A DNA stretch of 64,000 bases from Macrococcus hajekii (GCF_004359505.1 NZ_SCWE01000002.1:248001-312000); one strand, 5' to 3'; shown: positions 27,940-37,118, numbered from the stretch's first letter. Notes: generated from the letters alone by a model not told the origin. Made by a program: numbers and translations.

Positions 27940-28140
27940 ATGGACTCTCCCATATCGGTTTCACTATTCCACCTAATGTAGATGCATTACTGGGTAGGAG
28001 AAGGAGAAGCAGGTCCAGGTCCTTCTTATATAGATGCAGAACAGAATAATGAGTTCACTAAGCAGCATATCGAATAGCTAGGTTATAACACAATGCACGT
28101 CGCGAAAATGCTGAACACGCATCCTATCCCGCAGAAGGCA
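27940..28140 (+). pseudogene. Remnant of a flavodoxin-fold NAD(P)H-dependent oxidoreductase
   Basis: Read on the plus strand, HIGFTIPPNVDA (from 27951), then after a +1 shift YWVGEGEAGPGPSYID (from 27988), then an in-frame TAG (28075-28077), then LGYNTMHVAKMLNTHPIP. Together this is the C-terminal third of flavodoxin-fold oxidoreductases (pattern IPPNAD..WVGE.GPGPSY..NxFT). A ribosome binding site and ATG (AAAGGAGTATATAATG) stand directly before it in another frame, suggesting that the middle of the gene was deleted. Not functional. Confidence 0.75.
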
Positions 28141-28173
28141 ATCTGCTTAATTAAAAAATACGCAGGAGTCACA

Positions 28174-28620
28174 ATGAAAAAATTCTTTATAGCCCTGACT
28201 TTTATTATGGCAAGTCTATTCATCTGGTCTTATCAGGAAGATTTAAAACGTCTGGTGATGCCAGATCCCATGGCTTATAATACTTATGACAAGGGACAGT
28301 GCACATTCTATGTTTTCGATAAAGTGAAGCTGGACGGCAAAATGATAGAACGGTCATGGCGAGATGCAAAATACTGGGCCGAGCACGCAAAAGAAGATGG
28401 CTATACAGTAAATCAGCAGCCTGCTCAAGGTGCCTTGCTTCAATCACGAAGGGGCAAGCAAGGTCACGTCGCTTATGTGGAGCATGTCTATCCGAATGGT
28501 AGTATTAAAATTACCGAAATGAACTATATTGAGCCTTTCCATGTTTCTGAACGCCTATTAACTTCTTCCGATATCAAGCGTTACCAATTTATCCACCCTA
28601 AAATAAATCCAGTCCTATAA
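28174..28620 (+). CDS. Small secreted or membrane-anchored CHAP-domain protein
   Basis: 148 residues: N-terminal hydrophobic segment (residues 2-19) acting as signal or anchor, then a CHAP cysteine peptidase/amidase domain. Catalytic Cys43 in GQCTFYVF, His98 in GHVAYVEHV and Asn117 in TEMNY can be assigned. No cell-wall-binding repeats are present, unlike SsaA or Sle1. Start MKKFFIAL is preceded by CAGGAG; the open frame extends upstream into the oxidoreductase remnant, but that part is not expected to be translated. Likely peptidoglycan hydrolysis. Confidence 0.83.
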   Translation: MKKFFIALTFIMASLFIWSYQEDLKRLVMPDPMAYNTYDKGQCTFYVFDKVKLDGKMIERSWRDAKYWAEHAKEDGYTVNQQPAQGALLQSRRGKQGHVAYVEHVYPNGSIKITEMNYIEPFHVSERLLTSSDIKRYQFIHPKINPVL

Positions 28621-28659
28621 AAAAAGACCGCTTCTCATAAAAATTGAGAAGCGGTCTTT
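28619..28659. terminator. Bidirectional terminator
   Basis: AAAGACCGCTTCTCA and its exact complement flank a seven-base loop between two convergent genes; long T-run on the minus strand. Confidence 0.88.
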
Positions 28660-28663
28660 CAAA

Positions 28664-29269
28664 TTATAGCGTTTGATACCATTGAATAGCAGCCTGTAAT
28701 TCTTCCTGTGTTAAGGAATGGCCCTGCTCATGCCAGAACACTTGAACTTCAGCACCTGCTTGTTCAAGCATAGCCTGTAGCTCATCTATTTCACTTTTAG
28801 GTGCATAGGGATCTCCTGTTCCAGCACCGATGAAAACTTTCTTGCCAGATAAATCTGGCAGTTCGATACCGCTTAACGGTACTATCGGATGGAAGAGAAT
28901 CGCTGCATCGAATACTTCATTAGAATGAAAGAGTGAACTCGCTGCAATATTCGCTCCGTTTGAATAGCCGATAGCTACAATCTCACTCGACTGTAATTCA
29001 TTCTCTTTTGCTGTCTTGACAACAAAATCATTTAATTCATGTGTACGTTCCACTAAATCTTCCTCATCGAACTGACCTATTGCAAGCCTCCTGAAAAAGC
29101 GAGTCATACCATTCTCTGACACATTCCCTTTCACACTGATAACAGGTGCTTCTGCATCAATCATCTGAGCGATAGGCAGCATATCATATTCATCTCCACC
29201 CGTACCGTGTAACATGACGAGAGTACGTGGATGGGTGCTATTCGTCTCATTTTTTAAAATATGTTGCAT
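28664..29269 (-). CDS. mhqD: Alpha/beta hydrolase, MhqD-like
   Basis: 201 residues of the phospholipase/carboxylesterase family. LVMLHGTGGDEYDMLP oxyanion region, nucleophile Ser in GYSNGANIA, catalytic Asp in GTGDPYAP and His in EQGHSLT. It closely resembles B. subtilis MhqD, a member of the quinone-responsive MhqR regulon, but mhqR and mhqE are not adjacent. Of three consecutive ATG codons the third is best spaced from GGAGG. Substrate unknown. Confidence 0.83.
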   Translation of the reverse strand: MQHILKNETNSTHPRTLVMLHGTGGDEYDMLPIAQMIDAEAPVISVKGNVSENGMTRFFRRLAIGQFDEEDLVERTHELNDFVVKTAKENELQSSEIVAIGYSNGANIAASSLFHSNEVFDAAILFHPIVPLSGIELPDLSGKKVFIGAGTGDPYAPKSEIDELQAMLEQAGAEVQVFWHEQGHSLTQEELQAAIQWYQTL

Positions 29270-29364
29270 CATCATTCCTCCTTACTTAACTTCTTAAATA
29301 TATTTATTATACTAGATATATTTATTATACTTATAAAAGCAATTATTTTCAATTCTGTTGTTTG

Positions 29365-29396
29365 AAAAAACCGCTTCTCGTGAGAGAAACGGTTTA
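29365..29396 (-). terminator. Terminator of the CBS-domain gene
   Basis: AAACCG-TTCTC arms pair around a four-base loop and end in T6 on the minus strand. Confidence 0.85.
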
Positions 29397-30098
29397 TAGA
29401 CTTTCAATCAGTTTAGGCATATCACCTGGTGTGATGATACCTGTGATATCTTCTCGCTTATTAATACTGCCTGTTTGAGTAATCAGAATAACGAGTTTAG
29501 AATGACCTTTCTCATTAATAAGGTTCATCATTTTATGTTCTACTTCATATAACGGTAAATCTTCTCTAACAACTAAATACGAAGAACCTTTCTCGTCTTT
29601 TGGCAGAATGTCTTTTACATGATAATCTGTCAGCCGCAATAATTCCTCATTCATATGAGCAGCCAGCCAATTCGCTATACCATTATCCGTCAATATACCA
29701 TGAAACTTCTGACCGCTGAAAACTGGATACTGAGAGACATGATGCTGTTCAATCAGTTCAAGCACTTTTTTAAGGGTATCATCCTCATTCAAAGAAATAA
29801 CTTGTTTCTTAAACTGACTCACTGTAGCTGGATTCTCAAATTGTAATCGTATTTTCTTGAGAGAATCGATAAATTCTGCTGTAGGTTCTGCAATATTAAA
29901 CGTATCTTTCTTTTCATGAATCAATAGGTTGCGGAGCTGACGTGCCATATCAATCGTATCCTGATGCTGTTTAATCACTGCATGTTTATCTTTCAACTGG
30001 TAGAAGAGTGAACCGAAACTATCATCCCGTTTTGTGTAACGTTTCATCGCTTCGTGCAGCTGATTAAATTCTGAAATAAATTCGTCTAAGTTAGTCAT
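29394..30098 (-). CDS. CBS-domain protein of unknown function
   Basis: 234 residues, soluble. The N-terminal 100 residues are helical and charged; a CBS pair occupies about residues 105-234 (VSQYPVFSGQKFHGILTD and ITGIITPGDMP are the typical strand-turn motifs). Such modules bind adenosine nucleotides. Start MTNLDEFIS follows GGCGGAG; the in-frame extension lacks a site. It lies 80 bases after the formate transporter gene in the same direction and may be co-transcribed. Confidence 0.82.
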   Translation of the reverse strand: MTNLDEFISEFNQLHEAMKRYTKRDDSFGSLFYQLKDKHAVIKQHQDTIDMARQLRNLLIHEKKDTFNIAEPTAEFIDSLKKIRLQFENPATVSQFKKQVISLNEDDTLKKVLELIEQHHVSQYPVFSGQKFHGILTDNGIANWLAAHMNEELLRLTDYHVKDILPKDEKGSSYLVVREDLPLYEVEHKMMNLINEKGHSKLVILITQTGSINKREDITGIITPGDMPKLIESL

Positions 30099-30179
30099 AA
30101 TGCTCCGCCTTTTTTGTAACTCTCCTGTTAAATAAAACAAGCCGAAGAAGTCATTATCCTCTCCGGTTGCTAATTGTTA

Positions 30180-31007
30180 TTATGAACGGACGATATCGTT
30201 TCTTCTACCATTTAAGTAAGCATATACAAGGCCGACAAAGATACCACCACCGATATAGTTACCGATAAAAGCAAAGACAATGTTTTTAAGTACATCAATC
30301 CAAGAAAGCGCATCGTAGTTATAGAACATCATCCCTGCGAAGAGCCCCGCATTGTAGACAACGTGTTCATAAGCCATGAAGACGAAGATCACAACACCCA
30401 GACCAATGAAAAATGCTTTAGCTAGTGCTTCTTTACACTGAAGCGCAATAAAGATTCCGATATTGATGAAGAAGTTTGCGAAAATACCTTTAATCATAAT
30501 ACCGAGCCATGTCGATTCAATTGTTTTAGCTGTTACTGTTTTCGTTAAAGCAGCGATCATTTCCGGGGTCATAATTTTAGTGCCTGTCATCATACCGAAC
30601 AGAATAAAACCACCGATGATGTTACCAAGAAAGCACAGTAAGAAGATTTTGATGACCTTACCTAATGAAATGGTTTTATAATAAAGGCCAACAGTAAAAA
30701 ACATGAAATTACTTGTCAGAAGTTCCGCTTTCGTCAGCACAATCATAATAAGTGCGATACTAAAGGCAATAGCACCTAAAATATTAATAAGACCTGGGTT
30801 CGAACCAGCAAACTGTGTCTTGACTGCCAGCATAAAGACCGCCATAATGGCGAGCAGGAAGCCTGAAATAATTGATTTCAGCATAAAGCGTCCTAATTCT
30901 TTATCTGCTGTCACTTCTTTTGTAGCCACTTGATTCAGGATATCAGCAATATTCTCCGATGATGTGTAAGTATCTTCCACAGTTTTAACGGGTTTCTCAA
31001 TCTGCAT
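30180..31007 (-). CDS. Formate/nitrite transporter (FNT family)
   Basis: 275 residues, six transmembrane segments, pentameric channel family of FocA and NirC. Characteristic motifs: KAELLTSNFMFF in the first half, CFLGNIIGGFILF and FANFFINIGIFIALQ, and MAYEHVVYNAGLF with the central histidine. Substrate most likely formate: a Rex operator lies just upstream, linking it to fermentation. ATG at 31007 has GGAGA at good spacing. A truncated second copy is found at 38.96-39.11 kb. Confidence 0.92.
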   Translation of the reverse strand: MQIEKPVKTVEDTYTSSENIADILNQVATKEVTADKELGRFMLKSIISGFLLAIMAVFMLAVKTQFAGSNPGLINILGAIAFSIALIMIVLTKAELLTSNFMFFTVGLYYKTISLGKVIKIFLLCFLGNIIGGFILFGMMTGTKIMTPEMIAALTKTVTAKTIESTWLGIMIKGIFANFFINIGIFIALQCKEALAKAFFIGLGVVIFVFMAYEHVVYNAGLFAGMMFYNYDALSWIDVLKNIVFAFIGNYIGGGIFVGLVYAYLNGRRNDIVRS

Positions 31008-31021
31008 ATTCATTCTCCTTA

Positions 31022-31039
31022 TTGTGAAAAGTTTAACAA
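31022..31039. promoter_or_regulatory. Rex operator upstream of the formate transporter
   Basis: Eighteen-base site TTGTGAAAAGTTTAACAA matches the Rex consensus TTGTGAAA-WW-TTTCACAA with one mismatch in the right arm and one in the centre. It is adjacent to the ribosome binding site, suited to repression when NADH is low. Confidence 0.75.
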
Positions 31040-31118
31040 TATCTTTACACCTTTATATTATCACTTTCCCCTTAAAGTACATAGACTAATCATGTGTAAA
31101 GTGAAATTAAAATTAGAA

Positions 31119-31505
31119 CTATTCTTCTCTTATCACATAAAGTGTAATGACAAGATAAAGCAAGTGTCCTATCATCCAAATTGTAAATCCGAGAAACGTG
31201 GCATTCAGACTAATCGTAACAGCAAGTTCAGACAACAGGAAGTATAAGAGCATGAACATTGCTACTACCGCCATAATCACATCATTAAAATAGAAGGTGT
31301 AATGATAAAAATAAACTAAAGTATAATACAGCAGGATGCCTACTATAATATGCAGGAGCAGCTCCCAGTGAAAAGCAAGATGATCAAATAAAAAATCTAC
31401 ATTAAGTAATAAACGAACTGTCTGAGTATGCCAGACCTCATCCAGAAGTGAAAGAATCAAGTAAAGTGCCACACTGGTCAGTATTGCTGATATTAAACGC
31501 CGCAT
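31119..31505 (-). CDS. Hypothetical four-helix membrane protein
   Basis: 128 residues, almost entirely hydrophobic, four predicted helices, no recognisable motif. The ATG directly follows the TetR stop codon, so the pair is co-transcribed. It may be regulated by, or act with, the TetR protein. Family not recognised. Confidence 0.78.
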   Translation of the reverse strand: MRRLISAILTSVALYLILSLLDEVWHTQTVRLLLNVDFLFDHLAFHWELLLHIIVGILLYYTLVYFYHYTFYFNDVIMAVVAMFMLLYFLLSELAVTISLNATFLGFTIWMIGHLLYLVITLYVIREE

Positions 31506-32105
31506 CTATTCTGTTTGCTCTTCTTTCAGATACTCATGCATCAGTTTAAGGGGACCATTATACGCCATTGCAAATGCATACTTTGCAATATCTTCTTTCG
31601 ATTCTTTCATACCATTTTTGACCCATTCCTTAATCAATCCAGTCTGCGCATTCACAATAAAAGCAAAATAATATTCAATCGGAACGATATCTAACTTATC
31701 TGGCAAGTTTATATTATCCTGAATATGTTTACGGACTATGCGGGAAAATAACTGCGGTAAACCTAAGTCCTGATGAATCAATGTCACACTGAAAAAGTCT
31801 TTGTGATTGATGATAACCTGTAAAATGACTGCAATTAATTGTGTCGAATATTTCTCCGGATCTCTAAAGACCTGCTGATGATCATGCTGACTTAGAGTCT
31901 CTTCCAATTCAGCCATAATTTCTCCTTCTAATTGATCTCTTAAATCAAATTTATCGAGATAATGCAGATAGAATGTCCCTCTATTAATATCCGCTTTCTC
32001 TGTAATCTGATTAATCGTAATATCCTTGAATGGCTTCTCGGTCAATAAATTGAAATAAGCATTTTTAATACTTTCTTTCGTTTTTCTTACTCTTCTATCT
32101 TCCAT
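31506..32105 (-). CDS. TetR/AcrR family transcriptional regulator
   Basis: 199 residues. The N-terminal HTH (KDITINQITEKADINRGTFYLHYLDKFDL) is typical of TetR proteins; the C-terminal ligand domain is divergent. ATG at 32105 is preceded by AGGAA; the upstream in-frame ATG (32126) has no site. Divergent from a YhgE/Pip-type membrane protein gene 156 bases away, its likely target. A sequence GTTCATTAATGGAC (32121-32134) could be part of the operator. Confidence 0.88.
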   Translation of the reverse strand: MEDRRVRKTKESIKNAYFNLLTEKPFKDITINQITEKADINRGTFYLHYLDKFDLRDQLEGEIMAELEETLSQHDHQQVFRDPEKYSTQLIAVILQVIINHKDFFSVTLIHQDLGLPQLFSRIVRKHIQDNINLPDKLDIVPIEYYFAFIVNAQTGLIKEWVKNGMKESKEDIAKYAFAMAYNGPLKLMHEYLKEEQTE

Positions 32106-32260
32106 TCTTTTCCTACTTTCGTTCATTAATGGACACTTTTAAATAATTAGTTCATTAAGCATCATATTATTTATTATTGATTATTGTGTTCTTTATTAAT
32201 CGAATTATAATATACAGAGTAATTATTAATCAACAATATGTTCAATGAAGGAGAACAGAT

Positions 32261-33616
32261 ATGAAAATTTTAAAAAATAAATTATTTTACATTCCACTTA
32301 TTGCCGGCTCTTTACTCATCTGGATATTATCACTCGCTTTTTTCCCGGCATTCAACCCTAAACCAAAGGATCTGCCTATCGCAATTGTCAATCTGGATAC
32401 AGGTCTCGAGGTTCAAGACAAGGACATGAATATCGGTAAAACATTCATTGATAAAATCAAAGATAATAAAGACTTAAATGAAACTGTCGATTTTATTACT
32501 GTAGATAGTGAAGATGAGTTGAAGAAAGGATTTGACAGCAATCAGTATTACAGCGCATTAGTCATCCCTGCTAACTTTACTGAAAATGCAACAAGTGCCA
32601 TGCGTCACGAAATACAGACCGCTAAAAAAGCTGAGGCTCAGGCAAAAGCTGAAGCAACACAAGCCGATTTAAAAGCCAAAGTGGCAAGCGGTGCTATTCC
32701 ACCGCAGCAAGCCCAGAAAATCGTCCAGGAAATGCAGACAAAAATGAAACAGCTGCAGGCTCAAAATGCTGACCTGTTAAAGCCAATCACGGTTAACAAA
32801 GGACAGTTGGAAATCATCATCAACCAAGGTGCATCTTCACAAGCCGCTCAGATCAGTGACAAAATGCTGTCAACTATGGGTGATAATATTAATAACATGT
32901 TAAGCAAACAGACAATCAAAACATTATCAGACAACAATGTAAGTGTTACAGCTGACCATATGGAGCAGCTGATGAATCCTGTTGACGTCAAACATACAAC
33001 AATGAACAAAATTCAGGACCATCAGGCAAACGGTATGGGAGGCATGCTGCTATTTACACCTATCTGGATGGGTTCACTTGTCTCAGGTGTTCTATTATTC
33101 TTCGCCTTCCGTACTTCTCACCTTGTAACAAGAGGCGAACGATTAAAAGCATCATTTATGCAGTTTATTATGGGTGCGCTCGCAGCCACCGTGTCCAGCA
33201 TACTGGGTGTCTGGTTTATCACTCAAGTCCTTGATTTCTACATGCCTGATATCACACAGACAACAATATTTATTGCTATCTCAATGTTTGGCTTTATCAT
33301 GTTGATTCTCGGTGTTATGTCATGGCTTGGTATGAAAGCTATTCCATTATTCGTACTGCTTCTATTCTTCAGCATGCAGATGCTGACATTACCTAAACAG
33401 ATGCTGGGTGAGTTCTATCAGAAATACGTTCTGACTTGGGACCCGTTCGGATTCTATGTCGATGGATTACGTGAACTGATTTACCTGAATAAAGACTTAA
33501 CAATTAATACACCTGTTATCGTGATGGTCGGACTTGCAACGTTCGGTATGGCATCCACACTACTCGCCGCTGCACTCCGTAAGCATAGTGAAAAACGCGC
33601 AGAAGTGCCTGCATAG
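32261..33616 (+). CDS. YhgE/Pip-type membrane protein (ABC-2-like)
   Basis: 451 residues. One N-terminal helix, a large extracellular domain (about 35-245) rich in Lys, Ala and Gln with coiled-coil character, and five or six C-terminal helices. The motif LPIAIVNLDTGLEVQDKD after the first helix is typical of the YhgE/Pip family, whose members are often drug-responsive permease-like proteins. Transcribed away from the TetR regulator, which probably controls it. A paralogue is encoded at 52085-53533. GGAGAA precedes the ATG. Confidence 0.87.
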   Translation: MKILKNKLFYIPLIAGSLLIWILSLAFFPAFNPKPKDLPIAIVNLDTGLEVQDKDMNIGKTFIDKIKDNKDLNETVDFITVDSEDELKKGFDSNQYYSALVIPANFTENATSAMRHEIQTAKKAEAQAKAEATQADLKAKVASGAIPPQQAQKIVQEMQTKMKQLQAQNADLLKPITVNKGQLEIIINQGASSQAAQISDKMLSTMGDNINNMLSKQTIKTLSDNNVSVTADHMEQLMNPVDVKHTTMNKIQDHQANGMGGMLLFTPIWMGSLVSGVLLFFAFRTSHLVTRGERLKASFMQFIMGALAATVSSILGVWFITQVLDFYMPDITQTTIFIAISMFGFIMLILGVMSWLGMKAIPLFVLLLFFSMQMLTLPKQMLGEFYQKYVLTWDPFGFYVDGLRELIYLNKDLTINTPVIVMVGLATFGMASTLLAAALRKHSEKRAEVPA

Positions 33617-33635
33617 TAGATATTGAACAGCAAAT

Positions 33636-33675
33636 AAAAGGAAGCCTGGCATTCATTCGCCAGGCTTCCTTTTAT
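33636..33675. terminator. Bidirectional terminator
   Basis: Eleven-base arms GGAAGCCTGGC and GCCAGGCTTCC followed by TTTTATTT on the plus strand, between convergent genes. Confidence 0.88.
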
Positions 33676-33678
33676 TTA

Positions 33679-34158
33679 TTATTCGTTTGAATAGTCTTCG
33701 TCATCTCTATTCAGCAGCCAGTTGCCTCCATTTAAGTACGTCGCGTAACTCAGCCACATCACGTATGGAATCATCATGAGTCCTGCTTTTTTATCTGCTT
33801 CATAGAACTGAACTGCTGCAACGATTGCTGCTGCGAGTAAGCAGTAACTTTCAATCAATGCTGTACCGCGTAGTTTAAGATTGAAGTACAGGATTGACCA
33901 AGCGTAGTTCAAGGCAAGCTGTGTATAGTGACTTTTCGTCAGCTTATCATCTTTCTTGCTTTCATACGCCATATTATATGCAACACCCATCACTGTATAG
34001 AGTGCAGGCCAGACAACCGGGAATGCTGCAGGGGGTGGCGAGAATGGTGGTGTTTTGTAATCTTTATAGTCTTCCTGTGCTTTTGCTGTTAAACGTCCTA
34101 TTACGAGTCCCCCAGCTAAAGGGATAAATAATCTAGCTGCTTTTTTATAATTAGCCAA
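33679..34158 (-). CDS. tspO: TspO/MBR family protein
   Basis: 159 residues, five helices, with conserved segments PPFSPPPAAFPVVWPALYTVMG and LNYAWSILYFN of tryptophan-rich sensory proteins that bind porphyrins. The start codon is TTG, with GGAGG seven bases upstream. Short acidic C-terminal tail. A longer TspO-like paralogue occurs at 37.2-37.9 kb. Function in heme or porphyrin handling is inferred from the family. Confidence 0.9.
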   Translation of the reverse strand: MANYKKAARLFIPLAGGLVIGRLTAKAQEDYKDYKTPPFSPPPAAFPVVWPALYTVMGVAYNMAYESKKDDKLTKSHYTQLALNYAWSILYFNLKLRGTALIESYCLLAAAIVAAVQFYEADKKAGLMMIPYVMWLSYATYLNGGNWLLNRDDEDYSNE

Positions 34159-34295
34159 AATAATACCTCCAATAGTAATAAATATATGATTGGTTCTGTC
34201 AAAATGGGTTAAGTAGTATGTATACTATATTAATACCCAATATTAGGGAAAGCAATCGACAGTCATAGTCAAAATGTTAAGTGGCAGGAGGACTC

Positions 34296-34868
34296 ATGAA
34301 TAATTATCATTATATGAACATCAAAACCCAGCAAAATATTCAAGGCAGTTTCATTGATTTACTCTCTGAGAAAGATTTTTCTAAAATCAGCATTCAAAAC
34401 ATTGCTGATAAAGCAGATATCAACAGAGGCACATTTTACCTGCATTATTTAGATAAATATGACTTACTTGAACAGATCATTACCCAACTGCTTCATTCGT
34501 TAGAGCATTATATTAATAATATCCAGCAGCAAGAAGTACTCAAATCTGTTCACCAAGGTGATCTCATCTCCCACTCGACACCTATTTTTCAATATATCAA
34601 AAATAATCAGAAGCTATTTACTACCTTAATGACTTCCACATATCCTTTTAACTTTCAGCAACAATTCAAACAATTACTCATTACTCAGTTTACTGAAAAA
34701 ACAGAAGAACCCGCTGATGATCAGACTTATCAAGCCTATATCACAAACTTTACTTCTTCCGCTTATCTCGGTGTCATCGAAGAGTGGATCAATCGGGACA
34801 TGAAGGAAACACCAGAAGAATTATCAGCACTTTATATGAAAATTATATTAAAGATTCGAGAGATGTGA
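34296..34868 (+). CDS. TetR/AcrR family transcriptional regulator
   Basis: 190 residues. HTH region with ADINRGTFYLHYLDKYDLLE is nearly the same as that of the TetR protein at 31506-32105, indicating paralogy. Start ATG has GGAGG six bases upstream. Adjacent to an ATPase gene that starts one base after its stop codon, so the two form a unit. Possible autoregulation; operator not identified. Confidence 0.88.
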   Translation: MNNYHYMNIKTQQNIQGSFIDLLSEKDFSKISIQNIADKADINRGTFYLHYLDKYDLLEQIITQLLHSLEHYINNIQQQEVLKSVHQGDLISHSTPIFQYIKNNQKLFTTLMTSTYPFNFQQQFKQLLITQFTEKTEEPADDQTYQAYITNFTSSAYLGVIEEWINRDMKETPEELSALYMKIILKIREM

Positions 34869-34869
34869 A

Positions 34870-35580
34870 ATGTTCATCAAACAGATTACCTCTAACTTCA
34901 ACTATGACAATTTACAGTACTGGCATGACATACCGGCAATCAAAAATATGAACACCTTAAAGTTCACTCAGCCTGTAACTTTATTTATCGGTGAAAATGG
35001 AAGCGGCAAGTCTACCTTAATTGAAGCGATTGCTGTCCACTATGGTATGAATGCTGAAGGTGGAGGCCGCAACTTTAACTTCAGTACACAGGATACTCAT
35101 AGTAATCTCGATGCAGAATTACGCATCGGAAAGTTACATATGCCAGAAGATACTTACTTTTTAAGAGCTGAAGGCTTTTATAATCTTGCCAGCAATATCG
35201 ATTCGCTGGGAGATATCATTAATAGTTACGGCGGAAAGTCGTTGCACCATCAGTCGCACGGAGAATCATTCCTTGCTCTTATGCAGCACCGCTTCAGAAA
35301 AAATGGTCTCTATATCCTTGATGAACCGGAATCTGCACTCTCACCGATGCGACAGATGAATATGCTCGTTCGCATGCATGAATTGGTGATGCAAGGATGT
35401 CAGTTTATTATCGCCACACATTCCCCTATCCTAATGACCTATCCAGATGCAGAAATTATAGAATTCAATGATACAGGTATGACATCGGTGAATTATCAGG
35501 AGACCGATCATTACTTGATTACTAAGGCATTTATAGAACGACCCAAGATGATGATTGACACTTTATTAAATGAAGAATAA
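34870..35580 (+). CDS. SMC/ABC-like AAA ATPase (COG3910 type)
   Basis: 236 residues. Walker A GENGSGKSTLIE (about residues 41-52), Walker B LYILDEPESALSP and H-loop ATHSP; no membrane segments and no coiled-coil arms. Such short ATPases are soluble and of unknown role. Co-transcribed with a TetR regulator, which suggests stress- or drug-inducible expression. Signature motif SHGESFLAL takes the place of LSGGQ. Ends at a bidirectional terminator. Confidence 0.85.
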   Translation: MFIKQITSNFNYDNLQYWHDIPAIKNMNTLKFTQPVTLFIGENGSGKSTLIEAIAVHYGMNAEGGGRNFNFSTQDTHSNLDAELRIGKLHMPEDTYFLRAEGFYNLASNIDSLGDIINSYGGKSLHHQSHGESFLALMQHRFRKNGLYILDEPESALSPMRQMNMLVRMHELVMQGCQFIIATHSPILMTYPDAEIIEFNDTGMTSVNYQETDHYLITKAFIERPKMMIDTLLNEE

Positions 35581-35582
35581 TT

Positions 35583-35637
35583 AAAAAAGACCTTATCATC
35601 CTTTCACTTAAATAGTGATTGAATGATAAGGTCTTTT
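35583..35637. terminator. Bidirectional terminator
   Basis: Arms AAAGACCTTATCAT and ATGATAAGGTCTTT with an inner TCACT/AGTGA hairpin; separates the ATPase and brnQ genes. Confidence 0.88.
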
Positions 35638-35641
35638 AATT

Positions 35642-36997
35642 CTAGTGAGTCTGATAACCAGGTTTTCGTGTTTTGTAAATAATAAAACCGATAATAAAAC
35701 CGATAAGTGCTGGCAGAACCCAGCCCATGCCGATTGAGAAGAATGGCAAATATTTCTCACCGAATGCAAGTACCGCCTGCGCGAAACTCGTATTGACAAG
35801 AAACTCGGGACTCGCCTTAATACCATCAATCAGTGCTGCCACCATCGTAAAGTAAATCGTCATCTGATAAACCATTCTGGAATCATGATATGCTCCACTG
35901 AATAATGTCAGTAGTATCAGTACGATGGATAATGGATATAAGAACATCAGCACTGGAATAGAATAAGCAATAATCTGAGTCAAACCAACATTGGCGATAA
36001 TAAATGATACAATACTGACCACTGTTGCAAACATCACATATGTTTTACCTGCAAATAATTCCACAAAGGTCTCTGAAAATGCTGTAATCAGACCGATTGC
36101 TGTTTTCAGACATGCTACGATAATAATTAATGAAAGTAAGATGATGCCATATTTACCTAAATAGAAGTTAGCAATCTGAGCGAGTGCAATTCCACCATTA
36201 TCACTCACTTCGAATTTACCAAGACTCATTGTGCCCATGTAAGCAAGTAATGTATAAATAATACCCATCAAGATAACACTGATTAATCCAGATTTCACTG
36301 TTTCTTTAGCAATTATTTTAGGATCATTAATTCCCAGCTTCTTAATAGTTGTAACAATAATGATACCGAATGCAAGTGACGCTAATGCATCCAGTGTATT
36401 ATAGCCATCAATAAAACCTTTCAGCAGAACAGACTCTTTGTAATTGTCTGAAACAGCTGCACCACTTACGCCACCCATTGGATGAATAAAAGCAAGTAAT
36501 ATCAATAAACCCAGTAGTACTAAAAAGACAGGGTTTAAAAACTTGCCGATGTAATCAAGAATTTTTGACGGTTTACGTGCGAAAAACCAGGCAGTCAGAA
36601 AGAAGGCAGCACTGAAAAGCGCTAAGTAAAGTCCGCCCGAGCCTTTCGGAATAAAAGATGAAAACGCAATTTCAAATGAAGTGGTCGCTAGTCTTGGTAA
36701 TGCGAAAAATGGTCCTATCACAAGATAAAGAAGAATCGTAAAAATATAGGCATAAGTTTTATTAACACGACTCGCGATATCAAAAAGACCATTTGTTTTA
36801 GAAATACCCACTGCGATAATACCAAGAAAAGGTAAGCCGATCGCTGTAATCAAGAAACCTAAGTTAGCTGTAAATACATTCGAACCTGCTGTCTGTCCAA
36901 GATGAATGGGGAAAATTAAATTGCCTGCTCCGAAGAACAAACCAAATAGCATCGAACCGATAAAAATATTTTCCTTAAAAGTAAGTCTTGTTTTCAT
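35642..36997 (-). CDS. brnQ: Branched-chain amino acid:cation symporter
   Basis: 451 residues, twelve helices, LIVCS family. Signature [20 protein letters not shown] near the N-terminus. Imports Leu, Ile or Val (Staphylococcus has several BrnQ paralogues with different preference). GGGGAGA precedes the ATG. A CodY box lies inside the promoter, so it should be induced when branched-chain amino acids are scarce. Confidence 0.95.
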   Translation of the reverse strand: MKTRLTFKENIFIGSMLFGLFFGAGNLIFPIHLGQTAGSNVFTANLGFLITAIGLPFLGIIAVGISKTNGLFDIASRVNKTYAYIFTILLYLVIGPFFALPRLATTSFEIAFSSFIPKGSGGLYLALFSAAFFLTAWFFARKPSKILDYIGKFLNPVFLVLLGLLILLAFIHPMGGVSGAAVSDNYKESVLLKGFIDGYNTLDALASLAFGIIIVTTIKKLGINDPKIIAKETVKSGLISVILMGIIYTLLAYMGTMSLGKFEVSDNGGIALAQIANFYLGKYGIILLSLIIIVACLKTAIGLITAFSETFVELFAGKTYVMFATVVSIVSFIIANVGLTQIIAYSIPVLMFLYPLSIVLILLTLFSGAYHDSRMVYQMTIYFTMVAALIDGIKASPEFLVNTSFAQAVLAFGEKYLPFFSIGMGWVLPALIGFIIGFIIYKTRKPGYQTH

Positions 36998-37089
36998 AAC
37001 AATCTCCCCACACTATATTTACTTAGACACGGCTTAAACAATTAGTTAAATCTCTAACACGTTAAAGCATTGGTCATAAGTATCATTTT

Positions 37090-37118
37090 ATTATAGTATA
37101 ACTGTCAGAAAATTTGAA
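37090..37118 (-). promoter_or_regulatory. Promoter of brnQ
   Basis: On the minus strand -35 TTCAAA (37113-37118), a 17-bp spacer and -10 TATAAT (37090-37095). The spacer contains the CodY box. Confidence 0.65.
37100..37114. promoter_or_regulatory. CodY box in the brnQ promoter
   Basis: AACTGTCAGAAAATT matches the CodY consensus AATTTTCWGAAAATT at 13 of 15 positions and lies between -35 and -10. Confidence 0.75.

Noticed and set aside
28093-28173. Longer start for the CHAP protein
   Set aside because: This part belongs to the oxidoreductase remnant; AGGAG and a signal peptide support the start at 28174.
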